DNA of 55,033 nt from Bacillota bacterium (GTDB taxonomy: Bacteria; Bacillota; Clostridia; Oscillospirales; Acutalibacteraceae), in assembly GCA_023401495.1 (NCBI GenBank), contig JAEXDU010000007.1, positions 1 to 55,033 on the forward strand. The letters run 5' to 3'. The position numbers and the translations under genes were made by a program. Below the pieces are notes generated by a model, which saw only the letters and a list, made by a program, of their open reading frames with translations, was not told the DNA's origin and searched no databases. Shown one piece after another: positions 1 to 6,979 of this stretch (within the stretch, counting starts at the first letter, position 1; each line of letters begins with the position of its first letter).

Positions 1-615
1 CTCTAAGTAAGTAGTATGAATTATATTCTTGAAAAGTCGCGAAAGATATTGAGGCGATAAGAATACATGCTGCGCAACATCGCTTAAAAGAATGCGACTT
101 TTATAATTCTGATGAATATACTCCAAAGCGGACTTCATCCGTTGGTCCGTACTTGGCTCGAAGGGTTTTATTATTGCCACTGAAAACTCAGTTACAAGCA
201 AATGCAATATCTGAAAGAAAGTAGACTGAAAACGTAGTTTTGATTCCTGCGTTTTTTTCAAATCCAGAAATGCAAGCTCGGCTATCTGCTTTTGAAGAGA
301 CGTGTAAGCAGCTTCATCATCTCTATCCTGCGCACTGTAAATACAGGAAAAATGATATTGTGAAATCTGTGGAAATCGTGCTGTTATGTATTCCCTGGAA
401 AATTGCATCCATACCAAAATGTTGGAATCTTCGCTCTTTAAGCAGTAAAAATCCTTGTCATTGATAACTGCGATTCCTCCATCGTACAGAGTATAAGGTG
501 TATATTCATACTCCAGAGTGATAGATCCGCGCAGTACAAGCAAAAAAGTGATGCCATCACACAAAATCCGTGGTATCATATTGACCGTTCCAATGCGAAT
601 TTCTTTGTCTATCAT
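1..615 (-). CDS. AraC-family transcriptional regulator, 3' end cut by window edge
   Basis: An open frame of 205 codons runs leftward from ATG at 615 to the window edge without a stop. A G-rich Shine-Dalgarno (AAAAGGGGGG) lies just upstream. The first 150 or so residues look like the cupin-type ligand-binding domain of AraC regulators (LEYEYTPYTLYDGGIAVIND, then LVWMQFSREY). From about residue 165 the frame reads MKSALEYIHQNYKSRI, then LSDVAQHVFLSPQYLSRLFK, which is the first helix-turn-helix of the AraC DNA-binding domain. The second one lies outside the window. Such proteins usually activate genes for carbohydrate or small-molecule use, but no target gene is visible here. The family call is firm; ligand and targets are unknown. 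Confidence 0.85.
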   Translation of the reverse strand, partial: MIDKEIRIGTVNMIPRILCDGITFLLVLRGSITLEYEYTPYTLYDGGIAVINDKDFYCLKSEDSNILVWMQFSREYITARFPQISQYHFSCIYSAQDRDDEAAYTSLQKQIAELAFLDLKKTQESKLRFQSTFFQILHLLVTEFSVAIIKPFEPSTDQRMKSALEYIHQNYKSRILLSDVAQHVFLSPQYLSRLFKNIIHTTYLE

Positions 616-963
616 AAGGCCCCCCCTTTTAGTTTACAAAGTTTAAGGACTCCTAAACCGATGGCGAGATAAGACACATGTTAGAATCGTATAATAACAA
701 AAATATATCTTATTTATACTGTAATAGCAATAAGCAAATCAGGAAGAAAGTTTTATTCTCATCTTCTAACGTTTCACATTCGAGAGATTATAAATCTTTT
801 CCTTTTTCACAAGGCATGCGCCTTCAAACTTATGGAGAAGACCAACTCTGGAGAATTAAATAACCAGTCTATAAAGGTTTGCGTGATGATAAAGAGCCAA
901 AGATTGTAAGGAGATAAATCAGCTCAAGACATTTTAGTGTTTTTAGATTAATTTCTCTCCACC
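616..963. other. intergenic stretch without a convincing gene
   Basis: This is A+T-rich sequence between the divergent AraC gene and the toxin-antitoxin locus. A 61-codon frame at 678-863 has no ribosome binding site and no recognisable protein features, so I do not call it. The AraC promoter should lie near 640-700 on the minus strand, but no clear -35/-10 pair is visible. Confidence 0.5.
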
Positions 964-1012
964 CTATTTTAGAATCAAGTCGGACAAAATATCCGACTTG
1001 ATTCTAAAATAG
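964..1012. repeat. perfect 21-bp inverted repeat, hairpin with CGGA core
   Basis: Arms 964-984 and 992-1012 are perfectly complementary around a 7-base loop. The inner part reads GTCGGA-CAAAATA-TCCGAC. It is followed by the toxin-antitoxin promoter and not by a T-tract, so it is not an obvious terminator for rightward transcription. Hairpins with the same core occur at 1795-1827 and 17906-17928. Confidence 0.8.
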
Positions 1013-1017
1013 TGGTA

Positions 1018-1046
1018 TTGACAATATGGGATAAATCCCATATAAT
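1018..1046 (+). promoter_or_regulatory. consensus sigma-A promoter of the toxin-antitoxin operon
   Basis: TTGACA (1018-1023), a 17-base spacer and TATAAT (1041-1046) match the housekeeping consensus exactly. The toxin GTG at 1085 follows about 40 bases later, with AGAAGGGTGG as ribosome binding site. Confidence 0.9.
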
Positions 1047-1067
1047 GATTATAGGATTTATCCTATA
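1024..1067. promoter_or_regulatory. twin operators, probably for antitoxin autoregulation
   Basis: Two inverted repeats with 9-bp arms and 2-base centres lie at 1024-1043 (ATATGGGAT-AA-ATCCCATAT) and 1049-1067 (TTATAGGAT-TT-ATCCTATAA). They share the core GGAT-N2-ATCC and their centres are 25 bp apart. The first fills the -35/-10 spacer and the second lies over the expected transcription start. This is the usual arrangement for repression by an XRE antitoxin such as HigA. That the neighbouring antitoxin binds them is inference. Confidence 0.75.
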
Positions 1068-1084
1068 AGAAGGGTGGCCAAATA

Positions 1085-1445
1085 GTGCAAGAGTTTGAAG
1101 TGATATTTTATGATAAAGAAGATGGAACAGTTCCAGCTCAAGAGTTTATATTGAGTCTTGATAAAAAAATGCGGGCGAAAATGTTAAGAACAATTTCAAT
1201 ACTGGCCGATAATAGAACTGGACTCAGGGAACCTTATTCTAAGCCTTTGGGTGATGGTATTTTTGAATTACGTGCTAAGGTTGGTTCAGATATTTCCCGC
1301 GTTTTATATTTCTTTTTTTGTTGAACGGCGAGTGATTATTACGAACGGATTCGTTAAAAAGACACCAAAAACACCTCCTGCTGAAATAGAACGAGCAAAA
1401 CAGTACCGTGCCGAATACCTGAAAAGAAAGGGGCTTAAAGCATGA
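1085..1445 (+). pseudogene. higB: HigB/RelE-like toxin (Gp49-like family), frameshifted
   Basis: The frame opens at GTG 1085 with a good ribosome binding site and reads MQEFEVIFYDKEDG, then AQEFILSLDKKMRAKML, then GIFELRAKVGSDISRVLYFF. This is the typical start of phage-derived Gp49-like HigB toxins, which are ribosome-dependent mRNA endonucleases. At a run of seven T (1313-1319) the frame is lost and stops at 1322. One base out of register the protein continues as VERRVIITNGFVKKTPKTPP and ERAKQYRAEYLKRKG, and ends at 1445. A run of six T would give one intact protein of about 119 residues. The stop overlaps the antitoxin start (ATGA). The break may be real inactivation, a sequencing error in the homopolymer, or slippage-controlled expression. 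The operators, promoter and antitoxin are intact. Confidence 0.85.
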
Positions 1446-1732
1446 ACACCAATTTTAACGACTTTTTAAAGGATCAGCTGAGCGATCCGGAGATAAAGGC
1501 TGAATATGACGCGCTGGAACCTGAATTTGCGATTATTCAGGCGATGATTGATGCGCGGAAAAGCACTGGCATTACCCAAAAACAGCTTGCTGAAATAACC
1601 GGTATCACACAGGGCGATATCAGTAAGCTTGAAAATGGGAGCGCAAACCCGTCTTTAAGGACGCTCCAACGGCTTGCAGCTGGAATGGGTATGAAATTAA
1701 AGATCGAGTTTGTACCAACCACAAATAGATAA
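1442..1732 (+). CDS. higA: HigA-type XRE antitoxin
   Basis: This 96-residue protein starts at ATG 1442, overlapping the toxin stop by four bases, so the two are probably translationally coupled. Residues 35-85 form a helix-turn-helix of the Cro/C1 (XRE) type: STGITQKQLAEITGITQGDI, then SKLENGSANPSLRTLQRLA. The C-terminal KLKIEFVP is typical of HigA proteins paired with Gp49-like toxins. It would neutralise HigB by direct binding and repress the operon through the two palindromes upstream. It appears full length, unlike its partner. Confidence 0.9.
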   Translation: MNTNFNDFLKDQLSDPEIKAEYDALEPEFAIIQAMIDARKSTGITQKQLAEITGITQGDISKLENGSANPSLRTLQRLAAGMGMKLKIEFVPTTNR

Positions 1733-1741
1733 AGAAAAATC

Positions 1742-1780
1742 AAAGGCGGTCACTTCAAATGGGTGACCGCCTTTTTTATT
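1742..1780 (+). terminator. rho-independent terminator of the toxin-antitoxin operon
   Basis: GGCGGTCAC (1745-1753) pairs with GTGACCGCC (1763-1771) and is followed by CTTTTTTATT. It lies ten bases after the antitoxin stop. Confidence 0.9.
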
Positions 1781-1794
1781 GTACAAATAAGCAT

Positions 1795-1827
1795 ATATGA
1801 AGCCGGACATTTTGTCCGGCTTCATAT
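1795..1827. repeat. perfect 15-bp inverted repeat, CGGACA-N3-TGTCCG core
   Basis: Arms 1795-1809 and 1813-1827 (ATATGAAGCCGGACA and its complement) surround a TTT loop. No T-tract follows and a separate terminator already ends the operon. The core is shared with hairpins at 964-1012 and 17906-17928, so the toxin-antitoxin locus is bracketed by two members of a small dispersed family. Confidence 0.8.
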
Positions 1828-1851
1828 AGTAAGAAACAGTGATAAATCATC

Positions 1852-2071
1852 CTATCCCTTTACTTCAACAAACCAACGATCATCCTCGCGCCATAAAAAA
1901 CGTTCTTGGCCTTTAATTCGGCACAAGTAACGAAGCTTTTAGCGAAGCAGCCTGCCGCACATCCAGTATACGGTCTATCTCATACAGCTGATCCGGTGAC
2001 CAACGGATAGCTAAGCCCTTATTTCTTTCAGTTTTAATAAACGATATCTGTTCGTAATTATTTATAAATTC
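1852..2071 (-). pseudogene. remnant of a small hypothetical gene
   Basis: Read leftward, one frame gives FINNYEQISFIKTERNKG, LAIRWSPDQLYEIDRILDV and RQAASLKASLLVPN, then a stop. The next frame gives YLCRIKGQERFLWRE, then DDRWFVEVKG and a stop at 1852. Both pieces have coherent, protein-like sequence and read as one small protein interrupted by a shift near 1920-1945. I do not recognise the family. An in-frame stop also lies upstream near 2074, so the gene is dead at both ends. Confidence 0.4.
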
Positions 2072-2250
2072 TTATTCAAATTCAAGCATTACTTTTCCGT
2101 GAATAACGGATCATATTGACGGAGAGATTTAGATCCCTATTTCAGTCTGAGCAGCATTATTTTACTAATCCGCAAACCTCTACAAGTTGTCCTCTGTTCA
2201 GAATGCTTTCCGCAAAAGTCGGATGCCTGCTATTTCGGTATCCAATCCTA
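2072..2250. other. intergenic, nothing recognised
   Basis: Short A+T-rich stretch between two gene remnants. No coding frame, promoter or repeat stands out. Confidence 0.4.
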
Positions 2251-2669
2251 TTAGATATCTTGAACTGTGTCCTGATCCTCTGAGATCGATGGTTTCAAGC
2301 TGGTTTTTGCGCGGGTGATGAAATAGTAGATAACCGCCAGAAGATAAACTGCCAACACGGCAAAAATCAATTTTCCCTGTTTCAAAATGGAAATTAGAAT
2401 CCCGCTTACTACGACCACATCCAATATTAACGCAATGATGGGAAGAATCGGATAAGCTACACGATAGGGCGCTTCAGATCTGATTGGGACTGACGCAGGC
2501 GAAAAACAGAAAAGATACACAGAAGTATCATAACCGCCGAGGCCGAAGTGGAAATACATACCAGAGCATTTACTTTTCCAATTAACACGCACACCAACCC
2601 GATCGCATGTAATAGCTTATAACTGGTTTCCCTCATAGCAAATACTGCTTTCAACACACAAAATGACAA
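2251..2669 (-). pseudogene. C-terminal remnant of an amino-acid permease (APC family), frameshifted
   Basis: Two overlapping leftward frames together read like the end of an APC-superfamily permease. The first (to about 2460) gives AMRETSYKLLHAIGLVCVLI, then GKVNALVCISTSASAVMILL and FSVFRLRQSQSDLKRP. After a one-base shift the second gives YRVAYPILPIIALILDVVVV, then FAVLAVYLLAVIYYFITRAK and ends at 2251. RPYRV.YPILP is the well-known conserved joint of this family. Only the last three or so membrane helices remain, and the N-terminal two thirds are absent. It lies directly behind the LysR gene, on the same strand. Confidence 0.75.
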
Positions 2670-2677
2670 AGACCATT

Positions 2678-3616
2678 TCAGCTATCAATTCCTCCAAAGA
2701 TATTGACAGCCATATTGATAAACGCTTTGTGGCAAGCTGATAAATAGAATGATTTATTATAGGCGATGGAGATGCTGCGCCGCGCTTCGGCGTGGTCAAT
2801 GGGGATTGTGTAGTAGTTTTCATATTCAGGTGGGTTCAGAAGCTTAGTTATCTCTGTTTCTGAGGTGATGGTACAGTACATACCTGTACCTGCCAGTGAG
2901 CGGGCCAGGTCGCTGGAATGAATTTCCATAGCAATTTTCGGCACCAAGCCAGCAGAGGAAAAGAGCTTATCCACCCAGAGGCGCGCCGTATATCCATGGT
3001 ATGTAAGAATTAATTCTTCCGTTACGAGCTTATCCAGAGTGATCCGTTCAGGAATCGGACCATCCTTGCCAAAAAGCCGTTCGGCCGCACTCGATGTCTT
3101 GCCTACGATGAAACACAAATACTCATCACATAAGAAAACATATTCGTTATTGTAGTCGTAATTGACAAAGCTGGCAATGACCAAGTCGTATGTACCGTCT
3201 TGCAGGCTTTTCTCCCATTCAACAATGCCGTTGCGTCTGTCTGTAATATTAAGTTTAACATTTGGGTATTGGTGTACGAACCGTGGAAGGATCAATGGCA
3301 GCATATGTTGGGCTCGCCTTGCAGATATTCCCAAGGCGATCTCCCCCGAGTCCGTTCCGTTCAGGTCACTAATTTCGTTGAGAAACATTTGTCGGCTTCG
3401 CAAAACACCCTGAGCCAACGCTAGAAAACGTCTTCCAGCATAAGTCAACTTGATGCGCTTATTGTCCCGATCGAGCAGGCATACACCCAATTCATCCTCC
3501 AAAGTTTTGATCATCTGGCTGATGGATGATTGAGAAACATAAAGATTTTCCGCGGCCCGGGTCAAGCCGTTTGCCTTGATTACCTCAATGAAATATTCCA
3601 TTTGACGAAAGTTCAT
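2678..3616 (-). CDS. LysR-family regulator of the opine/TTT operon
   Basis: I place the start at ATG 3616, preceded by GGGAGGG; the open frame extends further upstream but without a ribosome binding site. The product has about 312 residues. The N-terminus (MNFRQMEYFIEVIKANGL, then TRAAENLYVSQSSISQMIK, TLEDELGVCLLDRDNKRIKL) is a classic LysR winged helix-turn-helix. The rest (GEIALGISARRAQHMLPLI, then a periplasmic-binding-like fold) is the effector domain. It is transcribed away from the dehydrogenase gene at 3795, with a palindrome between them. By family habit it should autoregulate and activate the divergent operon in response to the imported substrate. The effector is unknown. Confidence 0.9.
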   Translation of the reverse strand: MNFRQMEYFIEVIKANGLTRAAENLYVSQSSISQMIKTLEDELGVCLLDRDNKRIKLTYAGRRFLALAQGVLRSRQMFLNEISDLNGTDSGEIALGISARRAQHMLPLILPRFVHQYPNVKLNITDRRNGIVEWEKSLQDGTYDLVIASFVNYDYNNEYVFLCDEYLCFIVGKTSSAAERLFGKDGPIPERITLDKLVTEELILTYHGYTARLWVDKLFSSAGLVPKIAMEIHSSDLARSLAGTGMYCTITSETEITKLLNPPEYENYYTIPIDHAEARRSISIAYNKSFYLSACHKAFINMAVNIFGGIDS

Positions 3617-3690
3617 TGCTATCCCTCCCCAATATACAGTGTAGAGGAAAGTGCCACAGCCTGTGTGAATTTTGCACAAAATCAGCGAGA

Positions 3691-3761
3691 ATCATAATGA
3701 AAAACTTATGATTAGACCAATTATATTGATATTTTCCAAAAAAGTCAAGCCGTGATATGAT
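3691..3761 (+). promoter_or_regulatory. LysR operator and extended -10 promoter of the opine operon
   Basis: ATCATAA (3691-3697) and TTATGAT (3706-3712) form a 22-bp inverted repeat with an 8-base centre, which contains a T-N11-A LysR box. Downstream, TGATATGAT (3753-3761) is an extended -10 element without a good -35, as expected for an activator-dependent promoter. The dehydrogenase ATG follows at 3795 behind AGGAGGGAAAG. Confidence 0.65.
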
Positions 3762-3794
3762 GAAGCCACAAAAAACAACAAGGAGGGAAAGTAC

Positions 3795-4943
3795 ATGAAA
3801 CCAGCAAGAATCACTATTATTGGAGGCGGTAACGGTGCCTTTGCCGCAGCTGGTCATCTGACGCTTGTGGGCCATCAGGTTACGCTGTTTGAGATGCCAG
3901 CTTTTCAGGCAAGTCTTGATCCCATTAAAAAGAGAGGAGGAAAGCTGAAGGTAAAGTGCCTGCCAAGCAACCATCTACCGGAGGGCGAGGCCATGCTTCA
4001 CAAGCTCACGATTGATGCAAGGGAGGCCATGGAAGAATCGGACATTATCCTTGTTATCACACCCGCTCAGGGACATGAGAGCATTGCAAAGGCGATTGCC
4101 CCCTATGTTCGCAGCAACCACGTGATTGCCATTACACCTGGCAACTTTGGCGGCAGCATCAAATTCCGCAACTATCTGATAGCGGGTGGCTGCGAAGAGA
4201 GTGTGAAGGTTGCTGAATTTGAGACTATGCCATATGCAACGCGTAAGGAAAAAGATGAAAATGGCGAGATCGTGGGGCCGTGGATTCGCGGCTACAAGCA
4301 TGGTCTTGGCTGCTCTGTTTTCCCTAGCAAAAACAGCGATGAGATTTTCAACAGACTCTACGACATCTACGATATTCTCGAAAAAAGAGACAATGTTTTG
4401 GTCACCGGTGTCAGCAATGTGAATACCTATGGCCACCCGCCCTGCATGGTCGGAAGCATTCAATATATTGATAAAAAAGAAAAACCGCTGATGAATGAGA
4501 TCAAGACCGAAAGCATTGCTCACATAAGAAAAGAGCTTGATCTTGAGCATATGCAGCTGAAGAATATCGGCATCAATGTGGTTTCTGCCAGAGAAATCAC
4601 AAAAAGCTACTACGGGTATCAAAATGTATCCGAAGGCGGCAAAATTGATGATTTGGATCCTGATGATGTCTGGAGACATAACAAAATTTATGTGGACAGC
4701 AAATTGCCCGATGATTGGAATCACCGTTATTTGACGGAGGATATTCCTTTCGGTCTGGTTCCTCTTGAGGAGCTGCTTGAACAGTACGCATTACCCCATC
4801 CGATCACTACCGCATGCATCAACTTTGCAGACCTGCTTTGCGGCAAAAACTTCCGTGAGGAAGGCGCCAAATTGGCGGACTGCGGCCTGAAGGGGCTGAC
4901 GCTAAGTCAACTGCATCAGTATCTGGAGAACGGTACATATTGA
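3795..4943 (+). CDS. NAD(P)-dependent opine dehydrogenase-family protein
   Basis: This 382-residue protein begins with a Rossmann nucleotide-binding motif (ITIIGGGNGAFAAAGHL, residues 6-22). Residues from about 185 on match the all-helical octopine/nopaline dehydrogenase domain, with the conserved histidine in NVNTYGHPPCMVGS (around residue 215). Length and layout fit the octopine/nopaline dehydrogenase family, which joins or splits an amino acid and a 2-oxo acid through a secondary amine. It is the first gene of an operon with a TctABC transporter and an amidohydrolase under a LysR regulator. That context suggests uptake and oxidative cleavage rather than synthesis. The substrate cannot be read from sequence, and some family members act on other 2-hydroxy or 2-amino acids. 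Confidence 0.8.
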   Translation: MKPARITIIGGGNGAFAAAGHLTLVGHQVTLFEMPAFQASLDPIKKRGGKLKVKCLPSNHLPEGEAMLHKLTIDAREAMEESDIILVITPAQGHESIAKAIAPYVRSNHVIAITPGNFGGSIKFRNYLIAGGCEESVKVAEFETMPYATRKEKDENGEIVGPWIRGYKHGLGCSVFPSKNSDEIFNRLYDIYDILEKRDNVLVTGVSNVNTYGHPPCMVGSIQYIDKKEKPLMNEIKTESIAHIRKELDLEHMQLKNIGINVVSAREITKSYYGYQNVSEGGKIDDLDPDDVWRHNKIYVDSKLPDDWNHRYLTEDIPFGLVPLEELLEQYALPHPITTACINFADLLCGKNFREEGAKLADCGLKGLTLSQLHQYLENGTY

Positions 4944-5182
4944 TCTAAAAGAACATCGAATTGTTAAGATCCGTGCCTCCCCAAAAAGGTTGACCTTGCG
5001 ATTAGGGCAGATGTATGATAGCAATAAGCGGCAATGTTTTTCTGTACCCATGATCTGCGCTCTTTGCTTACTGAGGGCTACCTGCATTTAGTTCATTTTG
5101 GGGAGGGGGAGCTGGAGGAAATTTAAAAGTATTCAACAGTCAAACAAGCAAACAATTATTAATTTAAGATTGGAGAGAACAA

Positions 5183-6187
5183 ATGAAAAAGCATTTTAGC
5201 CTTTTTATGGCCGGCTTGCTGATTTTCGCTACTCTCACGACAGGCTGTTCACAAAAAGAAGTAAATCCTCCACAAAATCAGCAATCGGCACCCATTAGCT
5301 ATCCCACCAGAGCCATTGATCTGGTTGTCCCTGGAGCAGCCGGTTCATCAACTGACCTGCAGGCAAGAATCATTTCGAAGTATTTGGCTGAAGAATTAGG
5401 GAAACCCGTAAATGTAGTCAATCGCGAAGGCGGTGGTTCTGTGACGGGTACGTTGTCGGTTTATGATGCTGAACCAGATGGGTACACACTGCTGGCTGAT
5501 TCCGGATCTTGGTCCTCCTTCCAGTTGGCGGATGAATCTCAAAAATTGCCATATGACGTATTGGATAGATCGTTTATCTGTAAAATCTCGGTTGGCGAAA
5601 CTTTCCTATGTTGCTCCTCAAAAATGCCTTGGCAAAGCCTTGATGACGTCGCGAAGGCCATTCGGAAGGATCCTGAAGACTTCATTTATGGTGGTTTGGG
5701 CGGTTTGAGCGTTAGCGACCTGATTCCCAAACAGTTCTTAGTTGAGACGGGGGCGGATTTGTCGAAAATGAACAAGCTGTCTTATACAGGTGGTGGGCAG
5801 ATTATGGCTGCTTTGGCTGGTGGCAATATACAGTTCTCCAGCGGTGGGTATGCAACAGTGCTGCCCTTTGTTCAGAGTGGTACAATCCGACCGCTGGCTG
5901 TGATCAGCGATACGCGCAATCCCAACTTCCCTGATGTACCCACTACAGTTGAAGCCGGATATCCTTCCGTAGTGTTGCGGTCATGGACTGGTATTTCTGG
6001 CCCCCCCAAGCTGCCACAGGAAATCGTTGAAAAGATTGATGCTGCTGTGGCCAAGATCGTTGAGAGGAAAGAATTCATTGACGAAATGAATTCACTATAT
6101 GCGCAGATCAAATACACAAATCACAAGGATGCGAAGGCTACTGTTATTGATGAGGCTGAAATCGTGAAGAAGCTCTTGAGCCAGTAG
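5183..6187 (+). CDS. tctC: TctC/Bug-family solute-binding lipoprotein
   Basis: A 334-residue protein with a lipoprotein signal peptide: MKKHFSLFMAGLLIFATL followed by the lipobox TTGC (Cys about residue 22). The mature part carries the Bug-family signatures YPTRAIDLVVPGAAGSSTDL and RIISKYLAEELGKPVNVVNR near the N-terminus, and RPLAVISDTRNPNFPDVPT, then PPKLPQEIVEKIDAAVAKI later. It would capture the substrate (Bug proteins mostly bind carboxylates) outside the membrane and deliver it to TctAB. GGAGAG precedes the start. A 240-base gap separates it from the dehydrogenase with no terminator seen, so one transcript is likely. Confidence 0.9.
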   Translation: MKKHFSLFMAGLLIFATLTTGCSQKEVNPPQNQQSAPISYPTRAIDLVVPGAAGSSTDLQARIISKYLAEELGKPVNVVNREGGGSVTGTLSVYDAEPDGYTLLADSGSWSSFQLADESQKLPYDVLDRSFICKISVGETFLCCSSKMPWQSLDDVAKAIRKDPEDFIYGGLGGLSVSDLIPKQFLVETGADLSKMNKLSYTGGGQIMAALAGGNIQFSSGGYATVLPFVQSGTIRPLAVISDTRNPNFPDVPTTVEAGYPSVVLRSWTGISGPPKLPQEIVEKIDAAVAKIVERKEFIDEMNSLYAQIKYTNHKDAKATVIDEAEIVKKLLSQ

Positions 6188-6336
6188 GTTCAAAAGTCAG
6201 GGTATAAGGGTGTAGTTTGTCGCGCAATTTTGAGTAAAGGTTCATGCGCAGGCGAAATACACCCTTTATCTTAAGGCTGATAGTTGCAAGCTCCGTACGA
6301 TGTGCGTATTAAAAACGAACCCGGGAGGGATACAGC

Positions 6337-6918
6337 ATGAAACTATTAATAGATAAACTACGCGGGTCTGGTTATGCGTTTTTTATGGGGATATTGGGGA
6401 TTATGACACTAGCTGAAGGTTTGCGCCTGAATCTTCAGTCCACTTTGAATAAGAAGTGGCTCCTACAGCCTGGCAGTTATATCATCATTATCGGCGCTGC
6501 CCTACTGCTGCTTACCTGCTTTGAATTATTTCGTTGGTTGAAAACAAGAAATCTACAGGAAAGTACACAAGAAGTAAAAGGGCTGGCAGAAACACAAGAA
6601 ACACAAGAGACACATGAGATACAAGAGACACATGAGATACAAGAGACACATGAGCCGGTTAAAGCAATTTTAGTCCAGTGGCTTGAAAAGAACAAACGAG
6701 TTTTAATTACTTTAGTATGTATAGGAGTATATATCTTGATCATTCCATATGTTGGGATGGCGATTGCAACGATTCCGTTTCTAATAGCGGTTATGAGAAT
6801 AATGAAAAACAGTAAAAAGGCAATGGCGATCACGATACTCATTTGTTTTCTTTTCGGATATGTGCTCTTGCCGATGATGGGAATATCATTGCCACGCGGT
6901 ATTATTTTTCCGTTTTGA
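6337..6918 (+). CDS. tctB: TctB-family small membrane subunit with a repeat-containing loop
   Basis: A 193-residue membrane protein with four predicted helices, around residues 12-30, 47-65, 125-150 and 165-190. This is the layout of the small subunit of tripartite tricarboxylate transporters. It starts behind CGGGAGGGAT and sits between tctC and tctA. The loop between helices 2 and 3 contains an acidic repeat (ETQETHEIQETHEIQETHE), encoded by three 18-base units at 6603-6654. Sequence identity within TctB proteins is low, so the call rests on topology and position. Confidence 0.8.
   Translation: MKLLIDKLRGSGYAFFMGILGIMTLAEGLRLNLQSTLNKKWLLQPGSYIIIIGAALLLLTCFELFRWLKTRNLQESTQEVKGLAETQETQETHEIQETHEIQETHEPVKAILVQWLEKNKRVLITLVCIGVYILIIPYVGMAIATIPFLIAVMRIMKNSKKAMAITILICFLFGYVLLPMMGISLPRGIIFPF
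6603..6654 (+). repeat. three-copy 18-bp tandem repeat inside tctB
   Basis: The unit ACAAGAGACACATGAGAT occurs at 6603-6620 and 6621-6638, with a third, shorter copy at 6639-6654. The unit length is a multiple of three, so copy changes keep the reading frame and only lengthen or shorten the loop. Confidence 0.9.
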
Positions 6919-6979
6919 TCAATTGATAAGAAATAACTGAGAAATACATTTATTTTTATAAGTAAGGGAGGTGTGTCCT

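Noticed and set aside
678..863. 61-codon plus-strand frame near the AraC gene
   Set aside because: No ribosome binding site and no recognisable sequence.
6603..6654. Short regular repeats considered as a CRISPR array
   Set aside because: The units are directly adjacent without spacers and lie in frame inside tctB. No CRISPR array or cas gene is visible anywhere in the window.
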